Under the pieces are notes generated by a model. The model was given only the letters and a program-made list of their open reading frames with translations, was not told the origin of the DNA and did no database searches. The position numbers and the translations under genes were made by a program. DNA of 33,755 bases from Patescibacteria group bacterium UBA6899 (lineage in GTDB: Bacteria; Patescibacteriota; Minisyncoccia; Phycocordibacterales; UBA6899): assembly GCA_002451235.1 (NCBI GenBank), contig DKBN01000033.1, positions 1 through 33,755 of the forward strand, written 5' to 3'. Shown in pieces: positions 14,512 to 22,138 of this stretch. How positions within the stretch are numbered: the first letter of the stretch is position 1; each line of letters begins with the position of its first letter.

Positions 14512-14919
14512 CGAATCGAGTTCGCCTTTGCATGTGGATTTCTCTACAACCCAAGAATGCAGGAGGTACTGCTTCACCTGCGCGACGGGAATACGGACCG
14601 GAACCCTCACAAGTGGTCGGTCTTTGGCGGAGAACGTGTAGGGAATGAAACTGCGATCGAGTGCTGCCGACGTGAACTCAAAGGGGAGATCGACTATCGC
14701 CCGAGCGAGGACAATATCGTGTTCCTGATGAAATACGCGCACCCGAGAGGAGAGACGCATATCGCCTTCTACTCGGTCGCGGATCTTCCAAAGGACGCTT
14801 TTGTCCTCTCCGAATGGGTTAACTTCGACTGGCATCCGCTCGAAACTGTCGATCAACTCGATCTCACAGACCAAACACGTGCGATCCTTCGGCAGTTCCG
14901 ACATAAGTTCAAGAGATAG
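14503..14919 (+). CDS. NUDIX hydrolase
   Basis: The 138-residue protein has a NUDIX box at residues 43-62: G-x5-E-x7-REL-x-GE (GERVGNE then RRELKGE). The second-last position is Gly where the consensus has Glu; the metal-binding REL-xx-E remains. The N-terminal strands (FACGFLYNPRMQEVLLHLRD, KWSVFGG) fit the fold. The ATG at 14503 is chosen because AGAGAGGGG lies 5-6 nt upstream. NUDIX enzymes cleave nucleoside diphosphates linked to another group; the substrate is not readable. A terminator follows. Confidence 0.87.
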   Translation: MNHRIEFAFACGFLYNPRMQEVLLHLRDGNTDRNPHKWSVFGGERVGNETAIECCRRELKGEIDYRPSEDNIVFLMKYAHPRGETHIAFYSVADLPKDAFVLSEWVNFDWHPLETVDQLDLTDQTRAILRQFRHKFKR

Positions 14920-14947
14920 ATCTTCTCACCGCCTTGCTTATCTCACA

Positions 14948-14994
14948 CACCCCGCGAGGACACGCTGCTTAGAGCGACCGCGGGGTGTTTTATA
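14948..14994 (+). terminator. Terminator after the NUDIX gene
   Basis: A 9-bp stem CACCCCGCG/CGCGGGGTG encloses a 22-nt loop with its own CGCT/AGCG pairing, followed by TTTTATAT. Confidence 0.8.
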
Positions 14995-15000
14995 TGAAAA

Positions 15001-15028
15001 TTGACTTTCACAATACGGTTGTTATGTT
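15001..15028 (+). promoter_or_regulatory. Promoter of the 126-aa gene
   Basis: TTGACT, 16 nt, TATGTT, about 28 nt before the ATG at 15056. A 16-codon ORF starting at 15024 (MFDEDDFRRLPCGRTL) overlaps the start of the gene in another frame. Confidence 0.6.
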
Positions 15029-15055
15029 TGATGAGGACGATTTTCGGAGACTGCC

Positions 15056-15436
15056 ATGTGGCCGTACTTTGTAGTTCTTGTCCTGTTCCTGATGGGAGTG
15101 GGAATTTGGTTGTCTTGGACCACCAAAAAGGATTGCTTTGCATTCCAAGCGTTACTTGAGGAGATCGATACTTCCCGTTCCCTCCTTCGGTGGCGGTTGG
15201 CAAATCCTGATCTTTACATCGGAGACACGGCATATACCAGGGAGCTGGTATTGAGAAGAATACAGGCTCGGAAACGATTTCTCGAAGCTCATCCGTTCAT
15301 AAACGATGACGGGTTCCTGAATTTCCTACTCACGCTCCTTGATGAACACGGTCCCGAACCTCCACGAAAGAGATCATCCGTAACAAACAAACCGCCCCGA
15401 AGAGTGGGGCGGTTTTGTTCCTCAACGAAGCGCTGA
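15056..15436 (+). CDS. Hypothetical membrane-anchored protein, 126 aa
   Basis: One hydrophobic segment at residues about 3-21 (YFVVLVLFLMGVGIWL) followed by KK suggests a signal anchor with the rest in the cytoplasm. The soluble part is helical (TRELVLRRIQARKRFLEAH, GFLNFLLTLLDEHG). CGGAG lies 7 nt before the ATG. The last 15 or so codons run through the rho-independent terminator shared with rplB, and the stop lies directly against the rplB stop. No family recognised. Confidence 0.6.
   Translation: MWPYFVVLVLFLMGVGIWLSWTTKKDCFAFQALLEEIDTSRSLLRWRLANPDLYIGDTAYTRELVLRRIQARKRFLEAHPFINDDGFLNFLLTLLDEHGPEPPRKRSSVTNKPPRRVGRFCSSTKR
15389..15416. terminator. Bidirectional terminator between the 126-aa gene and rplB
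   Basis: A 10-bp stem (AAACCGCCCC/GGGGCGGTTT) has T-rich flanks on both strands (TTTTGTTC plus, TTTGTTTGTTA minus). It ends the tuf-rpsJ-rplB transcript and so separates rplB from rpsS transcriptionally. Confidence 0.88.
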
Positions 15437-16282
15437 TCATTTCTTCCCGACCTTGCGACGAGACACTATGAAGACATTGCTATATTTCTTCGGCGTACGC
15501 GTTTTCTGCCCCTTACCTGCCGGCTTCCCCCAGAGGGTCTTTGCTCGGCGCAGTCCTCTCCCTTGGCGTCCTTCGCCACCGCCGTGCGGGTGGTCGACCG
15601 GGTTCATCGCTGTCCCACGAACGGTCGGGCGAATTCCTTTCCACCGATTTCGCCCAGCCTTTCCTTCATTGCGGAGCTTATGCTGATCGTTCGAGACGGT
15701 TCCGATTGAAGCCCAGCACATCTCCGGGACTTTGCGCACCTCGGAAGACGGCATCTTCAAATACGCATATCCCAGATCGTTCGCGATCACCTCGATGAAA
15801 TTCCCTCCGGAGCGCGCGAGCTTCGCTCCGCCTTTTGGTTGGAGTTCGACGTTGTAGACGAACGTCCCAACCGGGACCTTCTTCAATGGCATACGGTTCC
15901 CGGGCGCAAGCGACGCTGTCTCAGAAGCGATGATGGTATCTCCCACCCCGAGCCCTTTGGGAGCCAAGATATAGCGTCGGTCGCCATCCGCATAGCAAAC
16001 GAGCGCGATGAAACCGGTGCGATACGGGTCATACTCTATCGCCTCTACTTTGGCCATGACACCGTGCTTCTCCTGCATAAAGTCGATGGCACGCAGGAGT
16101 TTCTTGTGCCCACCACCCTTATGACGCATGGTGATACGCCCGCGGTTATTGCGACCGGCGGTGGATCTTCCGCCCTTGACCAATCGCTTCTCCGGAGCTG
16201 ATTTCGACCTTGAGAGGAGTGAGCGGTATGGCGTCAATATCGTATGTCGGCGCGTCGGTGTTGTTGGTTTGAATATTTTCAT
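15437..16282 (-). CDS. rplB: Ribosomal protein uL2
   Basis: The 281-residue L2 has all landmarks: KSAPEKRLVKGGRSTAGRNN near the N-terminus, LAPGNRMPLKKVPVGTFVYN, and the catalytic-region NPVDHPHGGGEG with the conserved His, then RRAKTLWGKPAGKGQKTR. It contacts the peptidyl-transferase centre and is needed for subunit joining. It is the last gene of the tuf-rpsJ-rplB block; normally rpsS would follow. Confidence 0.98.
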   Translation of the reverse strand: MKIFKPTTPTRRHTILTPYRSLLSRSKSAPEKRLVKGGRSTAGRNNRGRITMRHKGGGHKKLLRAIDFMQEKHGVMAKVEAIEYDPYRTGFIALVCYADGDRRYILAPKGLGVGDTIIASETASLAPGNRMPLKKVPVGTFVYNVELQPKGGAKLARSGGNFIEVIANDLGYAYLKMPSSEVRKVPEMCWASIGTVSNDQHKLRNEGKAGRNRWKGIRPTVRGTAMNPVDHPHGGGEGRQGRGLRRAKTLWGKPAGKGQKTRTPKKYSNVFIVSRRKVGKK

Positions 16283-16293
16283 ACAGTGTATTT

Positions 16294-16728
16294 CTAGGCG
16301 AACTCGATCTTGTCTCCTTTCTTCAGATACACGAGTGCTTTCTTCAGGGAATGCTTCTTGAGCACGCGGCGATTCGTCGTGCGCGAGATCGTGTATTTCG
16401 GCTTCCGTACCAGGATCGCTACCTTCGCGGGCGTAACCTTGTAGAGTTTCTCGATCGCAAGCTTCACTTGCGCCTTGTTGGCATCATCGTGGATCTCGAA
16501 CGCGTAAACGTTCCCGTGTTCGGCTATGTCAGTAGCCTTTTCCGTTACATGGGGGCGGATCAAGACCTTCGAGAGATCAAGCCCTCCGACTATTGGCGCG
16601 ATGAGCGGGGTCACTTTCGCTTCCCTTTTTTCCTCCTTTGTTTCCTTGGTCGTGACTGCGGCCACACGTTTCTCCGCTTTCTGCTTCGTGGTTCTCTCCG
16701 TCTCTTTCTTTTTTCCGAATAATGCCAT
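16294..16728 (-). CDS. rplW: Ribosomal protein uL23 with N-terminal extension
   Basis: The L23 core (residues about 50-144) starts LDLSKVLIRPHVTEKATD and includes NKAQVKLAIEKLYKV and VRKPKYTISRTTNRRVLKK. L23 sits at the tunnel exit and binds trigger factor and SRP. About 45 extra residues of Lys, Glu and Thr (MALFGKKKETERTTKQKAEK onward) precede it, so the protein is half as long again as the 95-100 residue norm. It begins 1 nt after the rplD stop. Confidence 0.96.
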   Translation of the reverse strand: MALFGKKKETERTTKQKAEKRVAAVTTKETKEEKREAKVTPLIAPIVGGLDLSKVLIRPHVTEKATDIAEHGNVYAFEIHDDANKAQVKLAIEKLYKVTPAKVAILVRKPKYTISRTTNRRVLKKHSLKKALVYLKKGDKIEFA

Positions 16729-16729
16729 A

Positions 16730-17425
16730 CTAGTTGAGCTTAGTCTCGATCGTCTTCATGCTTACCTCGGGTCCGACCATCACCAAGGTCTTGTACTTCA
16801 TCGCGTCGAGCGCGTTCAATTCTTTTGCTGTCGTGACAATGACATTTCCGAAATTCTGGAAACTTTTCTTTACGTTCGCATCTACCTCAGGAAGTGCGAT
16901 CAGCGCATTGTGTCTCTTCCTCGATGCGACGCTCTCATATCCTTCGATCGTCCCGAGTTTCTTGAGTGTTTCCTTCGCAATCTTCGCTTTGATCCCCGGA
17001 AGCGTAAGCTTATCAAGGAAGAGGACCGCACCACTCTGATATTTCTTGGCGATCACGGTCGCGAGCGCCTTCGCGCGCATCCGTCGAGGAATGGCGACGC
17101 TGTACTCTTTCTCGTTCCGCGGACCATGCGTCACACCACCCTTCCTCCAGATGGGAGAACGAGAGGACCCGTGGCGCGCGCGCCCGGTTCCCTTCTGTCT
17201 CCATGGCTTTTTGCCGCCGCCTCGCACCTCGCCGCGGCCCTTCGTATGTGCCGACGAAAGACGGGCATTCGCTTGCATCCCAACGACCACCTGGTGCACA
17301 AGGTCTGCATTCCATGAAAGACCGAAGACCTTCTCTGGAAGCGTCACCGTGCCAGATCTCTTCCCTTCCTGCGTGTAGACCGGAGCTTCGAGCGTCACAG
17401 CCTTCTTCGTTTTCTTCGTTGCCAT
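16730..17425 (-). CDS. rplD: Ribosomal protein uL4
   Basis: The 231-residue L4 starts at MATKKTKKAVTLEAPVY, 4 nt after the rplC stop; a longer frame reaches into rplC. Characteristic parts are HQVVVGMQANAR, the tunnel loop KGRGEVRGGGKKPWRQKGTG RARHGSSRSP, and the C-terminal LNALDAMKYKTLVMV. In E. coli L4 also represses the S10 operon. Confidence 0.97.
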   Translation of the reverse strand: MATKKTKKAVTLEAPVYTQEGKRSGTVTLPEKVFGLSWNADLVHQVVVGMQANARLSSAHTKGRGEVRGGGKKPWRQKGTGRARHGSSRSPIWRKGGVTHGPRNEKEYSVAIPRRMRAKALATVIAKKYQSGAVLFLDKLTLPGIKAKIAKETLKKLGTIEGYESVASRKRHNALIALPEVDANVKKSFQNFGNVIVTTAKELNALDAMKYKTLVMVGPEVSMKTIETKLN

Positions 17426-17429
17426 ATGT

Positions 17430-18044
17430 TTAGCCGTTGATCTCGAGTAATGTCCCTCGTCGGCCCGGAACTGCCCCCGAGACGAGGAGAAGATTGTTTG
17501 TCGTGTCGACCGCAAGCACTTTCAAGTTCTTCACTGTCACGCGATCACCGCCCATGCGTCCCGCCATTCTGCGGCCTTTCGATACTTTTTGCTGTCCGGT
17601 CGAACCGATGGACCCCGGTTCGCGTTCGGAATGCTTCTGGCCGTGAGTGCGCGGACCGCCGTGGAACCCGTGTCGTTTCACAACACCCTGGAAGCCTTTC
17701 GCCTTCGAAATGCCCGCGATCTCGATCGTATCTCCTGGTCGGAACACCTCGACGGTGATCTTGTCTCCCACTTTTATCTCCGGCGCCTCATTCGTATCTG
17801 GACGGAATTCTCGGAGATAGCGGAACATGCCAAGTTCCTTGAGGGCGCCTTGCTGGGGTTTGGCGACGCGCTTCGCAAGTCGCGTTCCGTATCCCATCTG
17901 GACCGCTGTGTATCCGTCCTTGTCTTTTGACTTGACCTGAGTCACTGTGACCGGTCCGGCATTGAGGAGTGTAGCCGCGACGCACTTCCCGTCTTCCGTG
18001 AAGTACTGCGTCATCTCCTCTTTGGTTGCTAAGATGAATTTCAT
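17430..18044 (-). CDS. rplC: Ribosomal protein uL3
   Basis: The 204-residue L3 starts at MKFILATKEEMTQYF. It contains VQMGYGTRLAKRVAKPQ, GFQGVVKRHGFHGGPRTHGQ and SKGRRMAGRMGGDRVTVKNL. The loop near the peptidyl-transferase centre reads GSTGQQKVSKG, slightly shorter than the common GQNQTPGKV form. L3 starts 50S assembly. It is separated from rpsJ by a long 234-nt gap containing a hairpin, unusual for this gene pair. Confidence 0.97.
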   Translation of the reverse strand: MKFILATKEEMTQYFTEDGKCVAATLLNAGPVTVTQVKSKDKDGYTAVQMGYGTRLAKRVAKPQQGALKELGMFRYLREFRPDTNEAPEIKVGDKITVEVFRPGDTIEIAGISKAKGFQGVVKRHGFHGGPRTHGQKHSEREPGSIGSTGQQKVSKGRRMAGRMGGDRVTVKNLKVLAVDTTNNLLLVSGAVPGRRGTLLEING

Positions 18045-18080
18045 ATGTGTCAGTAGCGTTTCAAGACAAGGGCATCTTTC

Positions 18081-18105
18081 CCGACACGATGGTGATCGTA
18101 TCGAG
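18081..18105 (-). promoter_or_regulatory. Hairpin in the rpsJ-rplC gap
   Basis: On the minus strand, TCGATACGAT pairs with ATCGTGTCGG around a CACC tetraloop (one or two G-U pairs). It lies about 40 nt before the rplC start in a 234-nt gap without a gene. There is no U tract, so it is not a simple terminator. The rest of the gap holds one smaller hairpin CGATAC/GTATCG around 18181-18197 and no clear promoter. Confidence 0.4.
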
Positions 18106-18278
18106 TGAAGAATGTTGCAACGATATCCCGCGTATATTACCGAATGAAGCTCAAGAAGCGAACGATAAATGTACATGAGCGATACTCAATGTATCGTGAA
18201 TATACTTTTGATGTTCGTGACAAAGAGGTGTGTCGGTGGTGTACGTGGTGATGATGGAACTTTCGCTTTTATGATGAG

Positions 18279-18626
18279 TTACATCATCTTGACGTCTATA
18301 TTGACGCCAGAGGGTAGGGTCAGATTCGTCAGCGCCTCAATGATCTTCGGAGTTGGGCTCACAATATCGATCAAGCGTTTATGGATGCGCATCTCGAACT
18401 GCTCACGTGCATCCTTGTAGATGAACGATGAGCGATTGACGGTATACTTCGTGATCTGCGTCGGGAGCGGAATGGGCCCAAGGACCTTTGCATCATAGCG
18501 AAGCGCGGTGTCGATGATCTGACGCACGGAGGCGTCAAGGATCTTATACTCGTACGCGCGCACGCGGATGCGAAGTTTTTGGACCCCTTCCTTCCCTTTC
18601 GCCGCAGGTTTCGTTGCTGTAGTCAT
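18279..18626 (-). CDS. rpsJ: Ribosomal protein uS10
   Basis: The 115-residue S10 has KLRIRVRAYEYKILDASVRQ, VLGPIPLPTQITKYTVNRSSF and KDAREQFEMRIHKRLIDI, all family hallmarks. It binds the 30S head and, in other bacteria, also acts as NusE in antitermination. An N-terminal 15-residue extension is Ala/Lys-rich. It starts 23 nt after tuf, so tuf and rpsJ share a transcript. Confidence 0.98.
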   Translation of the reverse strand: MTTATKPAAKGKEGVQKLRIRVRAYEYKILDASVRQIIDTALRYDAKVLGPIPLPTQITKYTVNRSSFIYKDAREQFEMRIHKRLIDIVSPTPKIIEALTNLTLPSGVNIDVKMM

Positions 18627-18649
18627 TGTCTTTCAACGTGCAGAGTAAT

Positions 18650-19849
18650 TTAGGCGGTGACCTTCGTGACGACGCCCGATGCGACGGTCTTCCCGCCTTC
18701 GCGGACCGCGAAGCGCATCTGAGCCTCGAGAGCGACCGGTGCGATCAATTTCACCTTGAAGGTCACGGTGTCACCCGGCATCACCATCTCTACCCCCTCC
18801 TTTAAGGTCACTTCGCCGGTCACATCCGTGGTACGAATATAGAACTGCGGCTTATACCCTGAGAAGAACGGCGTGTGGCGGCCTCCTTCCTCCTTGGAGA
18901 GGACGTAGACTTCTGCCTCGAATTCGGTGTGCGGAGTAACAGATCCCGGAGCAGCCAAGACCTGTCCGCGGGTCACGTCCTCCTTCTTGGTGCCGCGCAA
19001 AAGGATGCCGGCATTGTCTCCTGCCATGCCCTCTTGGAGCGACTTATTGAACATTTCGATGCCAGTGACGGTCGTCTTTGTGGTCGCCGTAAATCCGACT
19101 ATCTCGATGTCCTGGCCGACCTTGACCTTCCCGCGCTCGATGCGTCCGGTCACAACGGTGCCGCGTCCTTCGATCGAGAATATATCTTCGATCGGCATGA
19201 GGAACGGCTTGTCGGTGTCGCGCTGCGGAAGCGGGATGTAAGTGTCAAGAGCGTCAGTGAGCTCGAGGATCTTCTTCGCCCACTCGTCGTCGACGGACTT
19301 CGCGTCGAGTGCCTTCAGGGCCGACCCGCGGATCACGGGTGCGCCCTTGCCGTCGAATCCATATTTGGTCAAGAGCTCGCGCACTTCTTCCTCGACGAGG
19401 TCGATGAGGTCATTGTCGTCGACCATGTCCACCTTGTTGATGAAAACAATGATCTTCGGTACGCCGACCTGCTTCGCCAAGAGGATGTGTTCGCGCGTCT
19501 GCGGCATGGGGCCGTCGGTCGCCGCGACTACGATGATCGCGCCGTCCATTTGGGCCGCGCCAGTGATCATGTTCTTGATATAGTCCGCATGACCCGGAGC
19601 ATCGATGTGCGCGTAGTGGCGATTCTTCGTCTCGTACTCGTTGTGGGAAAGTGCGATGGTGATCCCGCGCTCGCGCTCTTCCGGAGCGGAGTCGATCTCG
19701 TTAACGCCGCGGAGCTTGACCTTGTTCCCCGCGAGATGAAGCGTGTGTAATATCGCAGCGGTGAGCGTGGTCTTTCCATGGTCGACATGACCGATGGTAC
19801 CGACGTTCACGTGCGGTTTCGAACGATCGAATACTGCTGCTTCTGCCAT
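18650..19849 (-). CDS. tuf: Elongation factor Tu
   Basis: The 399-residue GTPase has G1 GHVDHGKT (20-27), G3 DAPGH (about 83-87), G4 NKVD (about 138-141) and the EF-Tu domains II and III (GRGTVVTGRIERG; HTPFFSGYKPQFYIRTTDVTG; AVREGGKTVASGVV). It delivers aminoacyl-tRNA to the ribosome. It heads the tuf-rpsJ-rplB block, separated from fusA by about 3 kb of unrelated genes. Confidence 0.99.
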   Translation of the reverse strand: MAEAAVFDRSKPHVNVGTIGHVDHGKTTLTAAILHTLHLAGNKVKLRGVNEIDSAPEERERGITIALSHNEYETKNRHYAHIDAPGHADYIKNMITGAAQMDGAIIVVAATDGPMPQTREHILLAKQVGVPKIIVFINKVDMVDDNDLIDLVEEEVRELLTKYGFDGKGAPVIRGSALKALDAKSVDDEWAKKILELTDALDTYIPLPQRDTDKPFLMPIEDIFSIEGRGTVVTGRIERGKVKVGQDIEIVGFTATTKTTVTGIEMFNKSLQEGMAGDNAGILLRGTKKEDVTRGQVLAAPGSVTPHTEFEAEVYVLSKEEGGRHTPFFSGYKPQFYIRTTDVTGEVTLKEGVEMVMPGDTVTFKVKLIAPVALEAQMRFAVREGGKTVASGVVTKVTA

Positions 19850-20017
19850 ATATTATGTAGAATTAGCGATGAATAATTTTGACTAAACGTAAGCGGTTAT
19901 CCGAGAAGATCGGATAACTTTACTTCTGTTCTGAGCCATTTCTGGACAGACACACGCGCCTCAGGTTTCCTCCACAAGCGCCAGGAGGCGCAAGAAAACA
20001 TCTGGAACGTAGGTCGC
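19850..20017 (-). promoter_or_regulatory. Structured 5' leader of tuf-rpsJ operon
   Basis: About 165 nt between the promoter and the tuf start hold several helices. GTTATCCGA/TCGGATAAC (19898-19921 region) is a 9-bp hairpin. Further upstream GCGCC/GGCGC, CCTCC/GGAGG and GCGCCTC/GAGGCGC (about 19950-19995) share bases and cannot all form at once. No clear U tract follows any of them. No small ORF is convincing. Confidence 0.45.
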
Positions 20018-20045
20018 ATCCTACCAAAAACGCCGAATTCGTCAA
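20018..20045 (-). promoter_or_regulatory. Promoter of the tuf-rpsJ-rplB block
   Basis: TTGACG, 16 nt, TAGGAT on the minus strand, 170 nt before tuf. Confidence 0.75.
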
Positions 20046-20081
20046 ATTTTGAAGGGATGTTTTTGATCCCTTTGGGCGTGT

Positions 20082-20136
20082 TTTTCCACAGGTTTGTTCA
20101 GGGTTTATCCAGGTATTATCCCTGGTGTTTTCCACA
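20082..20136 (+). other. Cluster of four DnaA-box-like 9-mers
   Basis: Four same-strand nonamers resemble TTATCCACA: TTTTCCACA (20082), TTATCCAGG (20105), TTATCCCTG (20116) and TTTTCCACA (20128). The last three starts are 11 and 12 nt apart, about one helical turn. They lie directly upstream of the tuf promoter. No dnaA or dnaN gene is in the window. Confidence 0.35.
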
Positions 20137-20194
20137 TAGATCTTCACTTCTTTTCTCAAGCAGGAAAAGGGTTAAGTATAACCATTATTTTATT

Positions 20195-20239
20195 CCGAGG
20201 GGAACCCTCGGAACAGAAAGACGGCCTGGTTGAGCCGTC
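20195..20239 (-). terminator. Terminator region after the 89-aa gene
   Basis: Two consecutive hairpins on the minus strand: GACGGC/GCCGTC followed by TTTCTGTT, then CCGAGGG/CCCTCGG with a 3-nt loop followed by AATAAAAT. The first is the likelier terminator for the gene ending at 20249. Confidence 0.6.
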
Positions 20240-20248
20240 AAATGAATA

Positions 20249-20518
20249 TTACTTCTTCTCTGTGGGGACGATCTTCCCCGCCGCGGCACAGAACTTCCTG
20301 AAGGTTGGGGCGTCCAGGAACTGATATGCCACAGTGAATTTTCCGCGAACGGTCTTAGAGGTAAAACCAACTATCGTCCTTTCGCCAAAGAGTAAGGAGA
20401 TCTCATTCATCAATCTTTTGGCATCCTCACTGGGAACCCCCTGGATCCTGATCGACAACCTTTTCGGATTCGACACGATCAAGGGTTTCTGGGCCAAATA
20501 GCGTATCAATCGCAACAT
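20249..20518 (-). CDS. Hypothetical protein, 89 aa
   Basis: Basic small protein starting MLRLIRYLAQKPLIVSNPKR, preceded by a strong AGGAGGTAAGG site. It may fold as a compact alpha/beta domain (RLSIRIQGVPSEDAKRL, RGKFTVAYQFLDAPTFRKF). No motif recognised. It has its own promoter and terminator, so it is an independent unit between the amidotransferase and tuf. Confidence 0.7.
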   Translation of the reverse strand: MLRLIRYLAQKPLIVSNPKRLSIRIQGVPSEDAKRLMNEISLLFGERTIVGFTSKTVRGKFTVAYQFLDAPTFRKFCAAAGKIVPTEKK

Positions 20519-20561
20519 CCTTACCTCCTATTTGGATAGATTGGGGAACTATCACGCCTGT

Positions 20562-20590
20562 AGTTTACAATGATTTTTTTGCTTTGTCTA
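20562..20590 (-). promoter_or_regulatory. Promoter of the 89-aa gene
   Basis: TAGACA, 17 nt, TAAACT on the minus strand; the -35 overlaps the stop codon of the amidotransferase gene. Confidence 0.55.
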
Positions 20591-21385
20591 TATTTTTTCC
20601 GTTCTCCAGGTATTACTTTCGAGGTCGATTGTCGTAAGTGTGTGATTTCCGAGGAGCCCCCAGCTTATTCCCGGGATCTCGAGTTTTTCGGAGCATACCA
20701 TGATCTCACCATGTGTTCCTTCACCCAGAAAAAGCGAGTAATATTCGTGGGCATCATGCTTCTCGACCACGGGATGGAATTCATCGTACTCGCGAAGGAC
20801 ATATGTACGCTTCCCGTCGCTTAAGATCGATGAGGCGGACGAATATCTTTTTCCCATGAACGAGGTCTCAACTCGAACCACAGCGACCGTCCTGTGGATC
20901 GCGTTCTTGATGATGACCGGATCGTGAAGGCCGTTCGTATCGAAATCTCGAATGATAAGGTGAAAATACCGTTCAGTGTCGGTCTCACCTATCGCTTTTC
21001 CGTCGACATCCTTGAAGATATCCTGGTCCGGGGGGCCGAGCGTCCCATTATGAATGAAGGAAAACCTCCCGGAAACGAAGGGGTGGCTATTGCGTTCTGC
21101 GGGTTCACCGATGGATGCGCGCCGTACATGCATCAACACCGTGTCGGGAAACATACGTTCGATGGGAGCAAGCGCCACATCGGCGGCCAAAGAACCGCTC
21201 TCCTCAGTACGGAACGTATGGACGAGTTCGCCCTTCTTATAGAGGGTCATGCCCCAACCATCGTGATGCCCTGGAGAAAAATCCTTCGGTACCAATCCTT
21301 CCTTCGCGAGCCGCAAGAATCGCCTCGCAAGATCCATGCGATCGAAACTTCCTGTCGGGATATGCGCGAACATCATGCGGCACAT
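20588..21385 (-). CDS. Class II glutamine amidotransferase (YafJ-like)
   Basis: The 265-residue protein starts MCRMMFAHIP; Cys2 becomes the N-terminal nucleophile after Met removal. Typical class II motifs follow: GHHDGWGMTLY (about 39-49), LMHVRRASIGEP (about 85-96) and the NSHPFVSGRFSFIHNGTL block (about 99-116) with the oxyanion-hole Asn-Gly. There is no acceptor domain, as in YafJ and related stand-alone proteins whose acceptor is unknown. A TATATT box lies 8 nt before the ATG. It sits in the fusA-tuf interval. Confidence 0.88.
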   Translation of the reverse strand: MCRMMFAHIPTGSFDRMDLARRFLRLAKEGLVPKDFSPGHHDGWGMTLYKKGELVHTFRTEESGSLAADVALAPIERMFPDTVLMHVRRASIGEPAERNSHPFVSGRFSFIHNGTLGPPDQDIFKDVDGKAIGETDTERYFHLIIRDFDTNGLHDPVIIKNAIHRTVAVVRVETSFMGKRYSSASSILSDGKRTYVLREYDEFHPVVEKHDAHEYYSLFLGEGTHGEIMVCSEKLEIPGISWGLLGNHTLTTIDLESNTWRTEKI

Positions 21386-21393
21386 ATCTTCGG

Positions 21394-21402
21394 AATATAA
21401 CA
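21394..21402 (-). promoter_or_regulatory. Extended -10 of the amidotransferase gene
   Basis: TGTTATATT on the minus strand, ending 8 nt before the ATG at 21385. No good -35 is visible. Confidence 0.5.
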
Positions 21403-21463
21403 GAGGAAGGAAGAAATAGGGGTGTGAATAATCGGTGTTCCCTACAATGATCGTTTTTACCCT

Positions 21464-22117
21464 CTACGACTTCCTGAGTTCGCTTTCAATGTGCATGATC
21501 TCCTGGTCCGCCATCAGGATCTCACGCTTGAGACTAGCAACCTCGCGCTGTTTTGCGGCTATGTCCCGATGGATCCGGTCCAGGTCCCCCCGCACGCGTT
21601 GGACAGCCATCTGTTTGTCATGAGTGGAAAGCTGTTGCGACTGGGTGTGAAAACTCGCAAGCTCAAATTTCTGACGGTGCTGTTCCTTCTCGCGCACATG
21701 TTTGATGCGTTCCTGTTTCAGCTCCTCCAGCTCCATACGTTTCGTCTGGATCTCTCGTTCGAGATTCTGAAGCTCGCGCTGTACCCGCCGCTCATCCTCT
21801 TCGGTCTTGCGCATCTCGTTCGACGTCTCGCGTATCCCGGCGTCTTCGTTTTTGATCACGCGACTCTCCTCGGTCGCACGATCGACAAGATGCTGCGTCT
21901 CTTTCTGTACACGTTCCAGATCGCTTTCGGTCTGATGCTGTTTCTGCTCGAGAAGTTGAAGATCGCGCTCGAGCGATTGTAGCATCCGTTGCTTTTCCGT
22001 CATCCGCTGTTTCGCGACCCGAAGGGTGTTCTCAAGTCCCATGTGCGCGGACTGCCCGCTTTTGCTTCCGTGAGCGAGGGGATGCTGCGGAACGACCTGA
22101 TCATCAAAAGGAGACAT
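21464..22117 (-). CDS. Coiled-coil protein, 217 aa
   Basis: After a short polar N-terminus (MSPFDDQVVPQHPLAHG), almost all of residues 28-217 are a continuous heptad-like helix rich in Glu, Gln, Arg and Leu (LESLERDLQLLEQKQ-type repeats; RRVQRELQNLEREIQTKRM). No signal peptide or membrane segment. Such a protein would form a rod or scaffold; no function can be assigned. AAGGAGG lies 3 nt before the ATG. Confidence 0.72.
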   Translation of the reverse strand: MSPFDDQVVPQHPLAHGSKSGQSAHMGLENTLRVAKQRMTEKQRMLQSLERDLQLLEQKQHQTESDLERVQKETQHLVDRATEESRVIKNEDAGIRETSNEMRKTEEDERRVQRELQNLEREIQTKRMELEELKQERIKHVREKEQHRQKFELASFHTQSQQLSTHDKQMAVQRVRGDLDRIHRDIAAKQREVASLKREILMADQEIMHIESELRKS

Positions 22118-22120
22118 GTT

Positions 22121-22136
22121 CCTCCTTAGTATAGCA
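22121..22136 (-). promoter_or_regulatory. Extended -10 and ribosome-binding site of the 217-aa gene
   Basis: TGCTATACT (22136-22128) is followed at once by AAGGAGG (22127-22121) and then the ATG at 22117. The transcript would begin within or next to the ribosome-binding site. Confidence 0.55.
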
Positions 22137-22138
22137 TG

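Noticed and set aside
14512..14904. Minus-strand open frame across the NUDIX gene
   Set aside because: It is the antisense shadow of a protein with a clear NUDIX box; only the part before 14511 has independent coding character.
18875..19750. 291-codon plus-strand frame inside tuf
   Set aside because: It is an antisense shadow of the highly conserved EF-Tu gene.
19920..20159. 79-codon minus-strand ORF in the tuf leader and upstream region
   Set aside because: It spans the promoter and several hairpins, has no ribosome-binding site and no protein-like composition.
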